Below are positions 1 through 12,626 of a DNA stretch of 64,000 nucleotides, piece after piece (the stretch's first letter is position 1; each line of letters begins with the position of its first letter). Made by a program: the position numbers and the translations under genes. The DNA lies in the NCBI RefSeq assembly GCF_022201045.2, contig NC_068563.1, positions 27,811,001-27,875,000 on the forward strand. Direction: 5' to 3'. Under the pieces are notes generated by a model. That model made no database searches, was not told the DNA's origin, and saw only the letters and a program-made list of their open reading frames with translations. Origin of the DNA: Citrus sinensis. Lineage: Eukaryota; Streptophyta; Magnoliopsida; Sapindales; Rutaceae.

Positions 1-1
1 T

Positions 2-103
2 TATAAAGGGCATAGGGGGCGATCATGCAGAGAGATACGTGGCTTTCACGCAGAGTTTACGGATTTGCTGGCAGGTTTTGGTATAGACACAGTCGAGTTT
101 CTG
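2..103 (+). other. possible exon fragment at the left edge
   Basis: Two of the three forward frames stay open from the window edge: one reads to a GT-like site near 103 (context ctg|gtgaga), the other stops near 87. The base composition is less AT-rich than the DNA that follows. This could be the last part of a gene whose body lies outside the window. I recognise no family, and the stretch is too short to decide the frame. Confidence 0.2.
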
Positions 104-252
104 GTGAGAAATATCCGATTATTACTCTTTGTGACAAAGTCTTTTTTTGCTTCTGTTTTCTCGTTATTTGGAATTCTCTCTCTCTCTCTCAGTTTGATCT
201 AAAATGCATTAGATTATTACATCTCATTAATTCACAATTTTGGTCAGGGTAA

Positions 253-1473
253 GTATTGTTTCTAAAATATTGCATATATGAGAAGGGAAGCAATCTAGAG
301 TCTAGACGAACACGTGCATCACATGCAAACAGAAGTAACTGAAGCCAAGATGTGGAAACAGTGAGATCAAATTTGATTGAATTTTTGCAACTTCTGTGCT
401 GGGCGTTAGTAGGGTGGACGACTGATTATCAATATATTGGGCCTTGAGTCGCTTGTATTGGGTGGCAGGCCCCGGCCAAGTTTTCGATGGCCAAGAGTCC
501 AGCTCAATATAACCCAGTGCTTGATTCAAGCAAATTAGATGGGCCGGTGAAGATTTCTTATCAATATTAGGATTTTTTTCCCCTTTAAAAATAAAACTAT
601 AATTATATTCAACATAACGTAGATCATATTTTATTTTGAATGTAACAAGACAGCAATACAATAATAGATTTGGACGAATATCAAAATCGATTGACATAAG
701 ATTTATTATTGTAATAAAAATAGTTAAATCATTATATTTCTTACAATGGAGATTATGGGGAAAAATACAATAAACTAAAGATACAACATAAAATATTTTA
801 TATTTTAATACTAGAGCTTGCATACGTATCAAAAAAAATTATTATAAATTCATCATCTTTTTATATATTAGATACAAATTTTTATTACAAATATATTAGA
901 TACGCAAAAAAAAAAAAAAAAAACTCTTTTACTATAAATTCATCATCTCTTTATATATTAGATACAAATTTATTTGAAACTAAATCAAATTAGAAATAGT
1001 AAATAAAACTTTCTATTGAACATGTATGTAATTAATTAGACAAAAACTTAGAAATTGCAAAAATTATTTTTTCAAATAGAATCGATATAAAAATGTGACA
1101 AAATCTCAGGTCAACTATACAATGAATATATTCATCTTTGCTTACACGCAACATTTTTTTCCCCCTAAAAATTAGATTTACATTCGAGTAAAAAATTTAT
1201 GAGAAAAATGTTAATTTATAACCTATATAACAGATCGAAGTCAGGAATAAAATCCCACATCAAGTGTCCAAGCTTTGCATAACAGGATTATTAAATTCTC
1301 AAAATAAACTGAAACTCTCTTTTACGCTCAACGGGTCTCAGGTGTCAAATTTTCAATATCCAAAACGACTTGCAACTTTTAACATCGCGAACTCACGAGT
1401 CACGATTCGCCCATATGCCCGGCGAACACAACGGTCAAGTAACTACCACGCAAGAAGATCGCTTTAAAAAGAA
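253..1473. other. AT-rich intergenic stretch with a short direct repeat
   Basis: No supported gene. A segment of about 45 bp containing 'tataaattcatcatct' followed by 'ttatatattagataca' occurs twice, near 842-905 and 933-968, separated by an A-run. The last 200 bp should hold the EXO5 promoter and 5' leader. An AT-rich 'aacctatataacag' near 1219-1232 could act as a TATA-like element, but nothing else marks the transcription start. Confidence 0.4.
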
Positions 1474-4400
1474 ATGTCCGGGTCACACGCCGACTCAACC
1501 CAGTCTCAGGACGTTAATAGTGCGAATGTGACACCCGATATCCCAATTGAGATCGTGAGCGAAGAAGAGATGGCTCTCATTGATGCAGCCTTAGCAGCAC
1601 CTCGCTGCTGTTCCCCATCATCATCATTATCATTTGCTTCGCAATTACAACGAAACGCGAGGTTCATTCACTTTATTAGTTTTCTTTCTAAGAGGTCGTT
1701 TTCGGGTCGAACTGAATCCGATATTGAGGATTTGGGTCATTTGGGGATGACCCAGAAGAGGAATATAATTGCTAAATCGTTATTGGATCGGTTTAGGAAG
1801 AACAGAGCGTTGTCTGTTACTGATGTGACTGACACGGTATCAATTCCTTCTGTGTGTGTTTGTGGGTTTTTTTTTTTTTTTCAATTTTTGTTTGCATTTT
1901 GGGAGCTGGGTTTCTTTATTGCATTATTTTGAAGTTTATTAGTTGTTATGTCGAATTTGGTTTGTGTGTGTGTGTGTGTCTCTCTCTCTCTCTCTCTTTC
2001 TCTTTTTGTTTGGGGTAATGTGATAGCTTGATGAGATTTTGTAGATTGTGAAAATTCGACACAGCTTCTTGATTGAATTTGGCGTCTTCATTGATGCTTT
2101 ATATCTACCTTGTAAATAATTTTTGGGTCTGATAATGCCAATGCGACTTATTAGAAAATCTTTAAGTCTGATTTAGGAAAGGGCATTGGTGGTGGAAGCC
2201 AGCTAGTTCTGTTGGTAAAATATCTTGTGTGGAAACAAGAGGTCTGGGGCTTTAACCCCACTCAGATGGGAGGGAACGGAATTTGGTTGCGATTAAGTTA
2301 TATCAGAAAAAGTTTGAATTTGCCATGAATAGGTATGTTATGCCTTTTTCCTGCCTAATGGATTTAGCCAAGTTTGAACTTCCTCATAATTGCTTTATGC
2401 GACTGAAAGGAATCAGACCAAGAATACGTTGTTAAATGATTCTTTCTGATGCAGTTTGTCTTGTCTTGTATATTTGTATAAACGTATAATTATATGTTGG
2501 CATGTTGCTATGAGGCTGGGAGGACATTCTTTCAAATGTATGGAAAATAAGCTTTATAAGGTTGATTTGCTAGTTTGGTTTACCTTTGTTCATATTTTGT
2601 GTTAACAATAGGAATGGTGCGAAAAGAAAATGGAATTTAATCTCCTCTTTGGCAGTAAAAAGGTTAATAAAGTTATGAAAGTAGGCCGTGCGCGTCATGC
2701 TGAACTTGAAAAAGAGGTAAAAGCTAAAGCTCAATACTTCTTGAACTTTTTACTGTGGTTCTCTCCTGTTGCCAATTAATTTGTCACTACTTAATGTTGA
2801 TGCACTCTTGGTCGTCATCTTAGATTAGTGCAGGCCTTTCCTTTCTCTGAAACCTTATGGATAAATCTGAATTATATAATTAATCTGTAGCATATTTACA
2901 ATGAAGGTAATTAATGTATATTGAAATGAATAGAATTTTGTTTTCAATACTTTCGCAATGTGTAATATATGCATGCAGCATCTAGATTCCAATTCGCAAT
3001 GTAACTACCTAACTGTCCCAGAATTTTTTTTTTTCACTTTTCTGGTATTTGGTAATTTGACAGAAGCTTCTATTGGGAGAATGGAGATCTTCCAACGTAT
3101 TATATTTTCTTCATACATGTTCGTCAGACTTTATTCTCATCTGCTATGTCCTTCTATGCAAACTGTGTAGGGTCTTCTCATTGTGTCTGAAATGACTGCA
3201 GGTCACTAAAAAAGTCAAAGTTCGTGTCCGGTCAACTGAAGATATATGGGCTGTTAAACTTTTTAATTCCATAACTGGCGTTAATCAATTATTGTTCGAG
3301 GGACTAACACGTGAGCTGCCAATGTAAGTTCAACCATTTGGGTTATCTCCAAATTCTATCTTTCGCTTATCATAGTTTTGGTATTTCTCAACCTTCCCCC
3401 AAGAAATGATGTTTTTTTAATTTCAATTGATGCTTACATAATTTTGTTTGCTACAAAGGACATTGGTTTATGGTCCAATTGGTCAGTTATTTGTCCTTGA
3501 TAGCTCAATTTTACAATTGGACTTGGAAATGGATAGTTCTTAGAATTCCCTGGAATTTAGATTATTTATCTTGATTGATTGATTCTATTTGCATGGCATA
3601 AAGTAGCTTCAGAGAAGTGGTTTTTTCAGTTTAGTTTCTTTTTCAAAAATTTGGACTAGATATAATGTTTAAATTTGAGGTTGCTTTTTACCACTTTACA
3701 ATCTGGTTGAAAATGCAACACAGATTCTAATAATTCTTTTCTTGCTGATGGGTCTATAGTTGCTTATAACATCAGATTAGGCTTTATAAAAGGTGTATGG
3801 ATGGTGGGAGTGATTGATGAGATCCAGATGCCTGTGAAGGAAACTGCTAGAAACCCAATATTAGTGGATACAAAGACTCGAGCACAATACACACTTCCTG
3901 CTGAATCTCAAAAAAGAAATGGAAGGTATGTTTATTTTGATGGTTTTTGTTCAATGTGATTACGATTGAGGATTTGTTTTCTAATGAATCAGAATTTGTT
4001 TATGCTGCTAATTTTCTTATCTATTTTGCTGTACTTAGCTCCGAAAAGCTAGGACAAGAATCAATAATAATTACTTGCATATTTATTTTGCAGGCTTCAA
4101 CTAATGTGCTACAAGTATATGTGGGACAATTTAGCGGCCGATAATTTTCCATCTATGCAGTTTTATGATTTCTTCTCCCTGAATTCTGATTGCATCTTGT
4201 CGGAAGAAATAATAGAGAAAACTTCCAATGCAGGTTTTCCAGCAAAGGTAAAATTTTTTTCTTCTTGAATTGTAGTCCCTTTGATCAGGTGAATTGAAGG
4301 TACAGTTTGTGCTGATTTCATCCTCGTTCTAGTATGGCTTAAACATAGATTTTTGTAAAAAGAGCTAAACTTGTATAGTGCTACTCATTTTTCATTTTTG

Positions 4401-5266
4401 GAAATCTGATAAAAATTAAACGGATTCTTCTTTTTTAGTTATGAAAATGATTCCTTCTCAGTGTGTAGGCTTAAAGATAAGGTTTATTTTATAGCAGATG
4501 ATTTATTGTCCTGCTCTCAGAGTTGCTTTCTACTTCATTTCTGTCATTGCAGACCCTTGGTGACTTAGTAAAATACTTCAGAAATATGTGGAACATGCTG
4601 CCTGCTTCTCACAACCAGCTGTTACTGAGGTGAGCAAAATAATTTGCTCTTGTAAGGATAGTTCATGGGAGAAATGACATTTACTGCATGTGACTTGGAT
4701 TGAAATGCATGTTATAATGTGTTGGTGGGAATCTTGAGAAAGCTAAGTTTGATAACTTAAACCATCCTATCCGTCAATTTCTGCCACATCGGTCATTGAG
4801 CAGTTTGTTTAAAGCATGTGAATTAGTTTTTCAAGACTTTGTATCAAATGTAAGTAGATAATAATACTTTTCTTTCTGACTCAACACGCCAGCTTCTCCA
4901 CAAAAATGATAGTTCTTTTTTTTCTTGGTCAGAAGTAGTGGGATTATTGCATTATATAAACATGTATTCAAGCTTTTAACATTTTTGCTGCAATAATTTA
5001 TTTGGTTGCTTTGAAGCAGATATGAGTTTCAAAAAGATCAGTCACTGCTCGGAGAAGAAAAATTTGCATACGATTATGATTTGTTCAATAGCCAAATTGA
5101 AGTTTGTCTTGAATTCTGGAAGGGTGAGCGAGAGGCCAGCTTCACTCCATTGGAAGATCGTTGGAAATGCCGCTATTGTCAATTTGAGTCCGTGTGCCCT
5201 GCCGTTTTAAAGCCTGAAATCACGCCTATTCCCTCGCAGACAGACTGTAATAATACACCGAGCTAG
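1474..5266 (+). CDS. EXO5: exonuclease V (EXO5/DEM1 family), probably plastid- or mitochondrion-targeted
   Basis: Predicted exons are 1474-1836, 2612-2716, 3202-3323, 3776-3925, 4094-4247, 4553-4629 and 5020-5266. All introns are GT/AG with matching phases, giving 405 residues, near the usual length. The family is a single-strand DNA exonuclease with a PD-(D/E)XK fold wrapped around a 4Fe-4S cluster; fungal and animal members act in mitochondrial DNA upkeep and nuclear repair. Visible here are the nuclease acids in GVIDEI (D211) and the following DTK (D228, K230), and the four cluster cysteines: C124 in the WCEKK segment and C374, C377, C383 in a C-x2-C-x5-C group near the end. The first 120 residues are Ser/Arg-rich and poorly conserved, which fits a transit region. 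The first ATG of the open frame was chosen as start. Exon 1 would run into a T-run without splicing, so the donor at 1837 is well supported. Confidence 0.9.
1961..2003. repeat. compound (GT)n(CT)n microsatellite in EXO5 intron 1
   Basis: An uninterrupted GT run passes directly into a CT run and a short pyrimidine tail. It lies about 130 bp inside the first EXO5 intron, so length changes would not affect coding. Confidence 0.9.
2195..2340 (+). repeat. possible degenerate tRNA-derived SINE in EXO5 intron 1
   Basis: The segment around 2201-2280 carries an A-box-like 'tagttctgttggtaaaat' and, about 40 bp on, a degenerate B-box-like 'ggggctttaacccca'. That spacing fits an RNA polymerase III promoter of a SINE or tRNA relic. 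Clear target-site duplications were not found, so this is a weak call. Confidence 0.35.
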
Positions 5267-5900
5267 GGGAAAAAAAAAAAATCTGACTTCATTTCTCCGT
5301 ACAGTTCAGATAGCTTCCTCATTAAGGTGAACTAGTCCCATGTTCGCTTCTTGCAAAGAAGAAATATTTTTTCCTACAAAGCTTCTTTATTGTAAATTTG
5401 CGGATCGGTTGTGTGGTCTCATTTGATGTATGTTCATCATGTAACTTTAGGATCTGTTGTAGGATTATGTCATTCATTGTTGTGATGTCATTTGTATTAT
5501 TCTTTAAACACTAGATTATTACATCTATAATTCATTTTCACCAGCTCCCTCTCTCTCCTACATTCATTCCCATTTCTCGTTTCGCTTTTAGTTTTACTTG
5601 GACGTATCTGACGTTGATTACCAAAATATTTGTGTGGATTAATTTGAATAATGCACTTTAATTTTGAATTCAAACGCATTTAGTGGGGTGCACTTGCCTG
5701 TGCCTATAATCAAATATCACTTGGAAGACTACAAGACGGCAAGGGACCCTGTTATATTTGAAGCTTACCATTCTTTCGTGATTAACATGAAAAGAAAATG
5801 AAATTGGTGTCCCCACTTTTAATTTTAATTGTGGGATTTTATTAAATTCCTACAAGAAATTTCTCTACATCAATTTATCACTTAGATTTTTTTGACAATT
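5267..5900. other. EXO5 3' flank, no gene seen
   Basis: Begins with the EXO5 3' untranslated region. Short open frames here show no family resemblance. Confidence 0.5.
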
Positions 5901-5904
5901 ACGT

Positions 5905-6525
5905 TCTACCACTTAATATTTCGGCTGTTATTATTTTACTACAAAACTTTAATAAGGTATTTGAGAAATTTCAATTTCCTAATTTTTTTTAGATATTTGA
6001 TTTACAAGCTTTTTTTTCTTTCAATTATTAGAATTTTATTATCTTAAAATATCCCCAAAATAGAATTCTAATTTTTTTACAAAATGACACCAGTTTAAAA
6101 TTTTTTATGCATTTATAAGCAAACTAATTCATGAAATTATTTTTGCTTGTACAAAATTATATGAATTATTTTGGAGGCTTTATCATATAATCATGATAGT
6201 AAAATTTACTTTTACAAGTAAAAATAATATCATGAATTAGTTTGTTTATGGATGCATAAAATTTTTTTAATTAGTGTCACTCTATCAAAAAACCTAGAAT
6301 TCTATTTAGAGATATCTTAATATTGTAAAATTCTAATAACTAACATAAAGAAAAAAATGGCTCGTTAATCAAATTTCTGAGGAAAAATGTAAATATCTAA
6401 AACAATAACTAGAAAAATAACTTCAACTTGAAAATTTTCAAATACTCCTGTAATTCAAGTAACTTTTTAATACTATTTAGGTTTTAATGGTAAAATAATA
6501 TTATCAGAAAATCTTAATGGTGAAT
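5905..6525. repeat. foldback element with long terminal inverted repeats
   Basis: The left arm (about 5905-6165) is the reverse complement of the right arm (about 6215-6525), with mismatches. The best-matching part reads 'aaactaattcatga' on the left against 'tcatgaattagttt' on the right, flanked by matching 'tttatgcat' and 'tagaattct' blocks. The loop is about 50 bp. Size, AT content and arms fit a non-autonomous MITE or foldback transposon. I could not fix the ends or a target duplication. Confidence 0.55.
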
Positions 6526-6814
6526 TAATATACTAGGAAATATTTAGTAAGTATTTGATAAATTAATACTTATTTAGTAAGTATTTAGTAAATATTTATT
6601 CCCATCTTGAATTAACAAGATGGGAATAAAATATCAAACAGGGGAAAAAAAAAGGATAAAGAATTTTCTTCCTGTTATATCCTTTTGGAAAATAAAGTTG
6701 AAGAAAAGTAAACCGAAGGATGTCTCTATCAGAGAATCCATTTCTATCGAGTTAAAAACTGAAAGCAAATGGGTTTATACAACTTATTCATCACACGGCA
6801 ATCTGCACTTCTGC

Positions 6815-8861
6815 CTAATCATTTTTATTCGATGATTCTTCGTTGAGGATGAGATCTTTGATGAAAGTATCATACTGGGATTGGAGGTGAGAATGGAAAT
6901 CAAAGTCACGGAATTCGAGTTTTCCAGAAACTGTTGCCGGAGGGTTGATTTCAATACGGGTGGCCTTTCCCATAGCAAGCAACTCCGGCAACGTGTCAGT
7001 GTTGGTTTGCCTCTCCGAAGCTCTATCTTTACTCCACACGATACTGTGAGTCCAGGGGAATGCAGATTTAATATTCTCGCCATCAGCAGAAAGTTGAACC
7101 TCCAGTGCAGCCATATTCTCATCGAACACCAGTGCTGTTAGTTTTATATCTATACCACTTCCACGGCGATAGAGTCCAAATCTGGCTACAGCTGCAAGAC
7201 CGTGAAATCTCCTGAAAGCAAGAACAATTGACAGGCTTTGCATCTCTTTGTCTTTTAGATAGGCACCAGCTTTCGGATCCTTTGCAGCCAACTGATCAAT
7301 TATTAAAATCAATCAGAGACATCAGAAGGGAAGCCGTAAACATCTGGAGGACAGGATCGTTTTCCAACATGTGCATTGAGGTTCATTTAACGTCAAAATA
7401 ATTAATTGGATATTCACATACTTAGATTTCCTTTTTTTCCAAAATTCCCAGAGGTTCATTTAACGTCAAAATCCTGAAATATACCATCCTTTTAGATGCC
7501 TAATCAAATTGAAAATTGGATTGATTATTGATATTGATTTTCTAGCAAGTTCATAAGTGGGATTTGCCACAAAAAATAATGAGCCTGACTTGAATATCAT
7601 CATGGGCCTTAAATTAAAGAGCTAATGAACTCGTAAGAAAAAATAAATAAATAAATTACAGTAAAATGCATTTTGCTGGTATCCGTACCTAAGAAGAAAA
7701 CTATCAAACCCTCATCCTTCTGAACTGTGTCGTGGTTGACAGCAGAGGTGCCCAAGGTACTCATTTGCCTACAAAATACAATGCCCGAGTTAACGACAAG
7801 GCTTCGGCGAAAGCCTGGTAAAATAGTAACACTGATATGTAACTACACTGAAAATGAAATTAAAATGAAACTTACCTCAGGCTCAGGTAGCATGGCTTGT
7901 TAGCATTTTTTAAAACAGCCGACGCTCCATTGCGGATGAGAAACGTTCTCAACTGTGGACGTACAAGAAAACACAAAACTAATTAGCTATAGCCACAGCA
8001 TCATCATGTATTAGGTAAAATATGACTCTGTGGAAGAGATTAAAGAATATACCACACCATAATGATATTATTTCAAGTAATCCACTCAATAAACTATATG
8101 TGATTGTGAGTTTGTGAGGGAAGGCAATTTTTTTTTTTTTTTTTGCCAGCAGAAGCTGGATAGGGTTTAGGGTTTTAGCCTTTAGCAGAGAAAATTACAT
8201 TTTTTTTTGGTTTAATTTGTAGATATTTAAGTAACTCATAGCTAGCTAGCTTGCTCAACAAGAATGAGAGGGAAATTATTAAATTAACAATAGTTCACGG
8301 GCTTTTGCAAAAGTAATGAGCCCATACGTTTATTAAATGTTTTTTCTTTGGGCTTTGGGATTCGAGTTGATATTGGATGCTGGCACCCCTTATTTATCCA
8401 ATGAAGCTCCTATTATAAATATAATTTAAGCACATATATAAATAAAATTAATTCTACTTATATGCATACACACACATACTTTCTCTTCGATTTATTTTAC
8501 TTGCATAGATATAATTTTTTCCGCTTCGATTTATTTTATTTTATTTTACTTGCATAGATATATATATATATATATGGCAAATGAGAAAAAGACTGATCAA
8601 CAAATTAAAACCTATCAGGCCAATAGAAAGTAATCCTTTTTTTCCCCCCTTGATAAGCAATGAAAAGTAATCCTGATAAAGGAATGAATTTGTCTCGATA
8701 TGGCTACTGGAGTTTGGAATGTTGATTCCAAAGTGGGGGCCTTGCTCTTCGAATGCAGCTATGGCAATGGTACTACTTACATACGGGATGATTCACTCTT
8801 TGAAGCACGCGAAATATTAAAACAGCTAATGCATCAAGAGAAACTGGATTTGAATTTGTTG
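6815..8861 (-). pseudogene. tRNA ligase (RNL)-like pseudogene, copy A, rearranged
   Basis: Four minus-strand pieces match plant tRNA ligase. Piece 8785-8861 is the kinase-domain exon with LDALAV...FRVLQRVNHP. Piece 7876-7952 is the end of the ligase region (LRTFLIRNG). Piece 7689-7768 fuses the GTS segment directly to the kinase start (QKDEGLIVFF). Piece 6815-7291 is the C-terminal cyclic phosphodiesterase exon. The order is scrambled, since the kinase piece lies upstream of the ligase-end piece, and most kinase exons are missing. Joining 7689 to 7291 would also break the reading phase. In the phosphodiesterase exon the first HxT motif reads S-I-V and the second H-S-I, so catalysis is not expected. 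The normal stop after the final LEF-type segment is lost, adding about 29 residues. RNL normally repairs spliced tRNA halves and HAC1/bZIP60-type mRNA. Confidence 0.8.
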
Positions 8862-10443
8862 CTGCACATTCCTTGGACCACAATGAAAATCATTTGGCGG
8901 CAGAGATTAATTTAAGGGTTTTAACCATGATATCAATAGAGGTAATGTGAGCATGGAAATGAAAGGTTAAAAACACATGGTACAGCCGTGTAGGAGGTTG
9001 CTCCATATGGACTGTATCCTCAAGTATTCCATGAACCAAAGCATTTTGAACATCGATCTAACTACTTCATTACCCAATTTTTTAATCACTGCCAAAGCTA
9101 ACACAAGATGGATGGTTGTATGTTTAACAACGAGACTGAAAGTCTCCTCAAAGTCAATTCCAGCAAGTTTTTAAAGGTAACTAATCTCGCCTGAAATCTC
9201 TTCATATCTCCACTTTCTGTATACTTTATTTTATATAGCCATTTAGAACCAATGATATTGATATACTTAGGTTGTGGTACAAGTGTTCAAGCTAAAAAAA
9301 AATTAATAAAATTTCTGGATTTGAAGTAACTACAGAATTAATTCATCCGTACTTGTTGATCCATTCAGTAAACAAAAATTTAAACCCTGATCAACAAGAA
9401 ATTCTAAAATACCTCAGATGTACTACAACCAATTGATGCATGCATGACATATTTAATTAAATTTAATACAACCACCACTTGCATGACAGTTGTTCAAAAT
9501 AAATACACACATGTCATGACATCATTACTTGTTGTATGGGTGACATGGTACCTCAGATGTATTCTAGAATTTCTCTTGATCAACATACATCGATACAAAG
9601 ATGTGTTGATCGATTTTGAGTGTTCAATGAAAAAAAAAAAAATTAACACACGAGGATTAGGGTTTGTGCTCTACCATGTTGAGTGAAAATAGTTAGTTGA
9701 GAGAACTTTTTTGTAATTTTCTACACTCAGACCCGAAATTTAAGGGGCTGACCCTTACCCTAGATAGTTTGCTTGCTAAACACGAATAGCACTACATTCG
9801 GTATGCCTTTTTAAAACTTAGTCCCTTAAATAGTTTATGTGAAAAACTTTCTAACGCCTTCCTTGAGTTCAAGGTTGTCATTTAATACCTTGAATTGGGC
9901 ATGTAAGGGGAAAGTTGTCAACTTATTTTGAATACTAGAATTGGGCACATTAGGGAAAGTTGCCAATTTCTTTTGACTATTATTATAATAGGTGTATATA
10001 AAATGAAATCTTAGAATATATTAAAAGTGTCATGTTAGTCATACAATAAGTAAATCACACTATGATATGTGTGCATTTATTTTAAAAAATATCATGCAAA
10101 TGAGGGTTATAATGCATTAACTACCCAACAAATAAATTCAACTTAAGGTCCAACCCAAATACTGACAAAAAAAATAGGTTAGAAATTTTAGAATATATCA
10201 GAGGCAATCAATCAATTAATGTATGTATAACATGTATATTTAGATTTGATATAACCTCACTTACATGATGATTTTTCAAAATAAATGTACACATGTAATA
10301 ATATGATTTACTTGTTATATAGTTAATATGATACTTCGATGTTTAGAATTTTCGTGGCGACACTGCGGCAACATATATATTTGCACATAGAAAGCTGAAG
10401 TAATGTGAGGAGGTGTCTAACAACTCAATTAAAGAATTATTAA
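8862..10443. other. intergenic DNA; part resembles the 5' flank of the 54-kb tRNA ligase copy
   Basis: No gene seen. The stretch about 9590-9840 (with 'gctctaccatgtt', then 'agtgaaaa', then 'cttgctaaacacgaa') resembles about 54710-54990 ('gctctaccatgttcagtg', 'cttgcaaaacacgaa') in order and orientation. Copy A was therefore probably duplicated together with upstream DNA. The rest is AT-rich and holds the repeat family listed next. Confidence 0.5.
9437..10355. repeat. three copies of a ~140-bp repeat, two direct and one inverted
   Basis: Copies lie at about 9437-9575 (+), 9990-10125 (-) and 10210-10355 (+). All share a core like 'ttcaaaataaat' then 'acacatg', then 'ttacttgtt', then a TCTAGAATTT-like end. 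The first two could be the long inverted ends of one MITE of about 0.7 kb, with the third from a second insertion. Identity looks moderate, roughly 70 percent by eye. Confidence 0.5.
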
Positions 10444-11103
10444 TGTTTGAGGGAAATACTCCGACGAGACCAGACGTGATGAGCAGATGTTTGGTGGCAG
10501 AAGTCTGCGAGCAGGTGTGTCCTGTAAGAGCCAGGTAGCAGGGAAGCAGGGGCAGGAATATCCTGCTCATCCACGAGCACGTCATCCGCGAGGCCAATTT
10601 CCTGTAAGAAGCATAAAGCCATTCCTGCTGTATTCTTGCTAAGGGTTGATTCGAGGAGATCCGGTCAACGACAGTTGGCGAGGCATGCTCTCCAGCCCGA
10701 GAATCTAGGCACGAAGGCCACGCAACCACCCACGACTACGGAAATGGGGAATCCACGTTCGAGAGGTGGGAGGATAACAGACGTAGACTGCGGAAAACTG
10801 GAATTCAGAGGAAGCCTATAAAAAGGTAGTCAACGAAGGTAAAGGGGTTAGCAATTTTGATTCTAAAAGAGAGAAAACAACCTAACAGCCATAAGATTTG
10901 TGGCAAGCGTTCTCCGAACCTTCATATCTGACTTGAGCGTCGGAGGGTTTGCGCCGGGAAAACAACCGGCGTACTTTGACCTGTCTGTGTGCGCAGGAAC
11001 CTCTGGAGAAGAATCTTTACGAGGAGGGATCCTGGTCGTGGTGAAGTTAATCGAGCAGAGACCCTGGTCGTAGAACGAGGAGAACCAAAATCTCGCATCA
11101 ACA
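10444..11103 (+). repeat. 5' LTR of the gypsy-type element
   Basis: 660 bp, starting TGTTTGAGGG and ending CATCAACA. A TATA-like 'cctataaaaagg' at about 10816-10827 fits the U3 promoter. The sequence just after the LTR (from about 11104, 'ttttggtgccgtctgtgggg') is in the primer-binding-site position and resembles the tRNA-complementary sites of plant gypsy elements. Confidence 0.88.
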
Positions 11104-11216
11104 TTTTGGTGCCGTCTGTGGGGAGCTGATCAAAAAGCTTCTGTTGATAGCAAGAAGAGGAGTGAAGCAAGTGAAAAGCAATGGAGACATGAGGAAGTAG
11201 TGCACAAGGGGGTGAT

Positions 11217-12464
11217 ATGAGGCTTAACGATTCCGTGACTCTGAGGGAGATAGCCAGTGAAGCACGGGAAAAAGCCATGTTCGACCGGATGGAACGGATG
11301 GAAAAGCAGATGGAGACCCTGACAACCATCCTGCATGAGTTGCGGAGTGAACGAAGGGTAACCCATGAGGAAAGGATGAGAGTTGGTGGAGTGGCACCAG
11401 GTCCCGATAGTACAAGGAGAAGTCAAACCACCGGGAGATTTGGTGGTGAGAAAGGTAACATACCACTGCGGGAAGAATTCCATAGAGAGGAAGAGCAGTC
11501 CCCGGCAAGACAGATTTTTTATGATGACGATGGGGTGGCGAATGTAGAGGAAACAGTGCTGAGGCAACATTTACATGATGTAGAGCAAGAGCGGGATCAA
11601 GTTGCAGCACGTGACCCTGGTCGTGCAGTGCAGCTGGAGGAGGAAGTGCGCAGACTAGCGCAGATAATTGACGACATGCAAGGGAGGAGCAGAGCTCCTG
11701 GTTGGAGGATAATGCTGGACGGAGAATCACCTCTCGCAGCAGAGATCATGAGGGTAGTTATTCCGAGAGATTTCTGCCTCCCAGACCTTAGATATTCGGG
11801 AAGAAGTGATCCGCTGGTACACATAGAGCGCTTCAACGACACAGCTAGGGTACAAGGATTATCTCAATCCCAAAGGTGCAGGGTGTTCCCACTATCCCTT
11901 GAGGGACGTGCACGAGAGTGGTACAGGAAACTTTCTCGGGGCAACATTAAAACCTTCGAGCAGATGTGACAGGAATTTATGGAGCAGTTTAGTGGGGCAA
12001 TGGCACCAGAAGATGACATGATGGAGCTAAAAAGCATGAAATAGGGAGAGCAAGAAACCCTTCGGGAATTCATCAAGAGGTTTCATCGTGCTGTCCTCAA
12101 CTTGGGAGCCTTCAACTACCCTCAGGCGTTAAGGGGATTGAAAAAAGGGGTGAAGATAGGAAGGCTGTGGTGCTACTTAAGAAGCCCAGTTATTCAGACG
12201 TATGCGGCCGCATACGAGCAGGCTAAGAGAGACATTGAGATTGAAGAGGAGAAGGCCGCACGGATTAAAACAGACCAGTTAGAAGGGTTGGGGAGGAAAG
12301 AGAAGAGAGCATTACTAGGGAATGGGCCGATCAGGAGGAGGGACCACCAAACCTCGGGTAGTGGAGTAGGAGGTCGGGTAACTGCTTACCAGCCCCATCA
12401 GAGGCCACCACAGTATCAGCGCAGCAGGGCGCAACCTCCTCGTTCCTCAGCTAGGGAGCCTTGA
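11217..12464 (+). pseudogene. gag of the gypsy-type element, interrupted
   Basis: An open frame at 11217-11969 continues in homologous form to 12464 but is broken by TGA at 11967 and a further stop near 12042. It starts with a charged coiled-coil-like stretch (several EKQME/ERVTHEER-type segments). A plant retrotransposon gag core follows, with PDLRYSGRSDP and EGRAREWYRKL. This would form the particle shell. Premature stops make a full product unlikely. Confidence 0.75.
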
Positions 12465-12626
12465 AGAAGGCATGATTCGGCATATGGTGGTCTTCATCAA
12501 CATTCCCACGGTAGCAGAGGGAGCAGACCAGAAGTACTGCCAACGCCCCCAACTTAGAACGGAGCAAACAAAGAAAGAGCAGTGCACCTGATCGACTAAA
12601 ACCAGGACTATGGGCGGTATACTTCC

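Noticed and set aside
302-832. 176-residue minus-strand ORF
   Set aside because: AT-rich, biased composition, no motif, no splice context; likely chance.
8700-9174. Two plus-strand ORFs of 71 and 65 residues
   Set aside because: The first is antisense to the tRNA ligase kinase exon at 8785-8861. The second (8977-9174) shows no motif, splice context or family resemblance and is likely chance.
11130-11730. Minus-strand ORFs of 146 and 168 residues
   Set aside because: They lie opposite the gypsy gag coding frame and are shadows of it.
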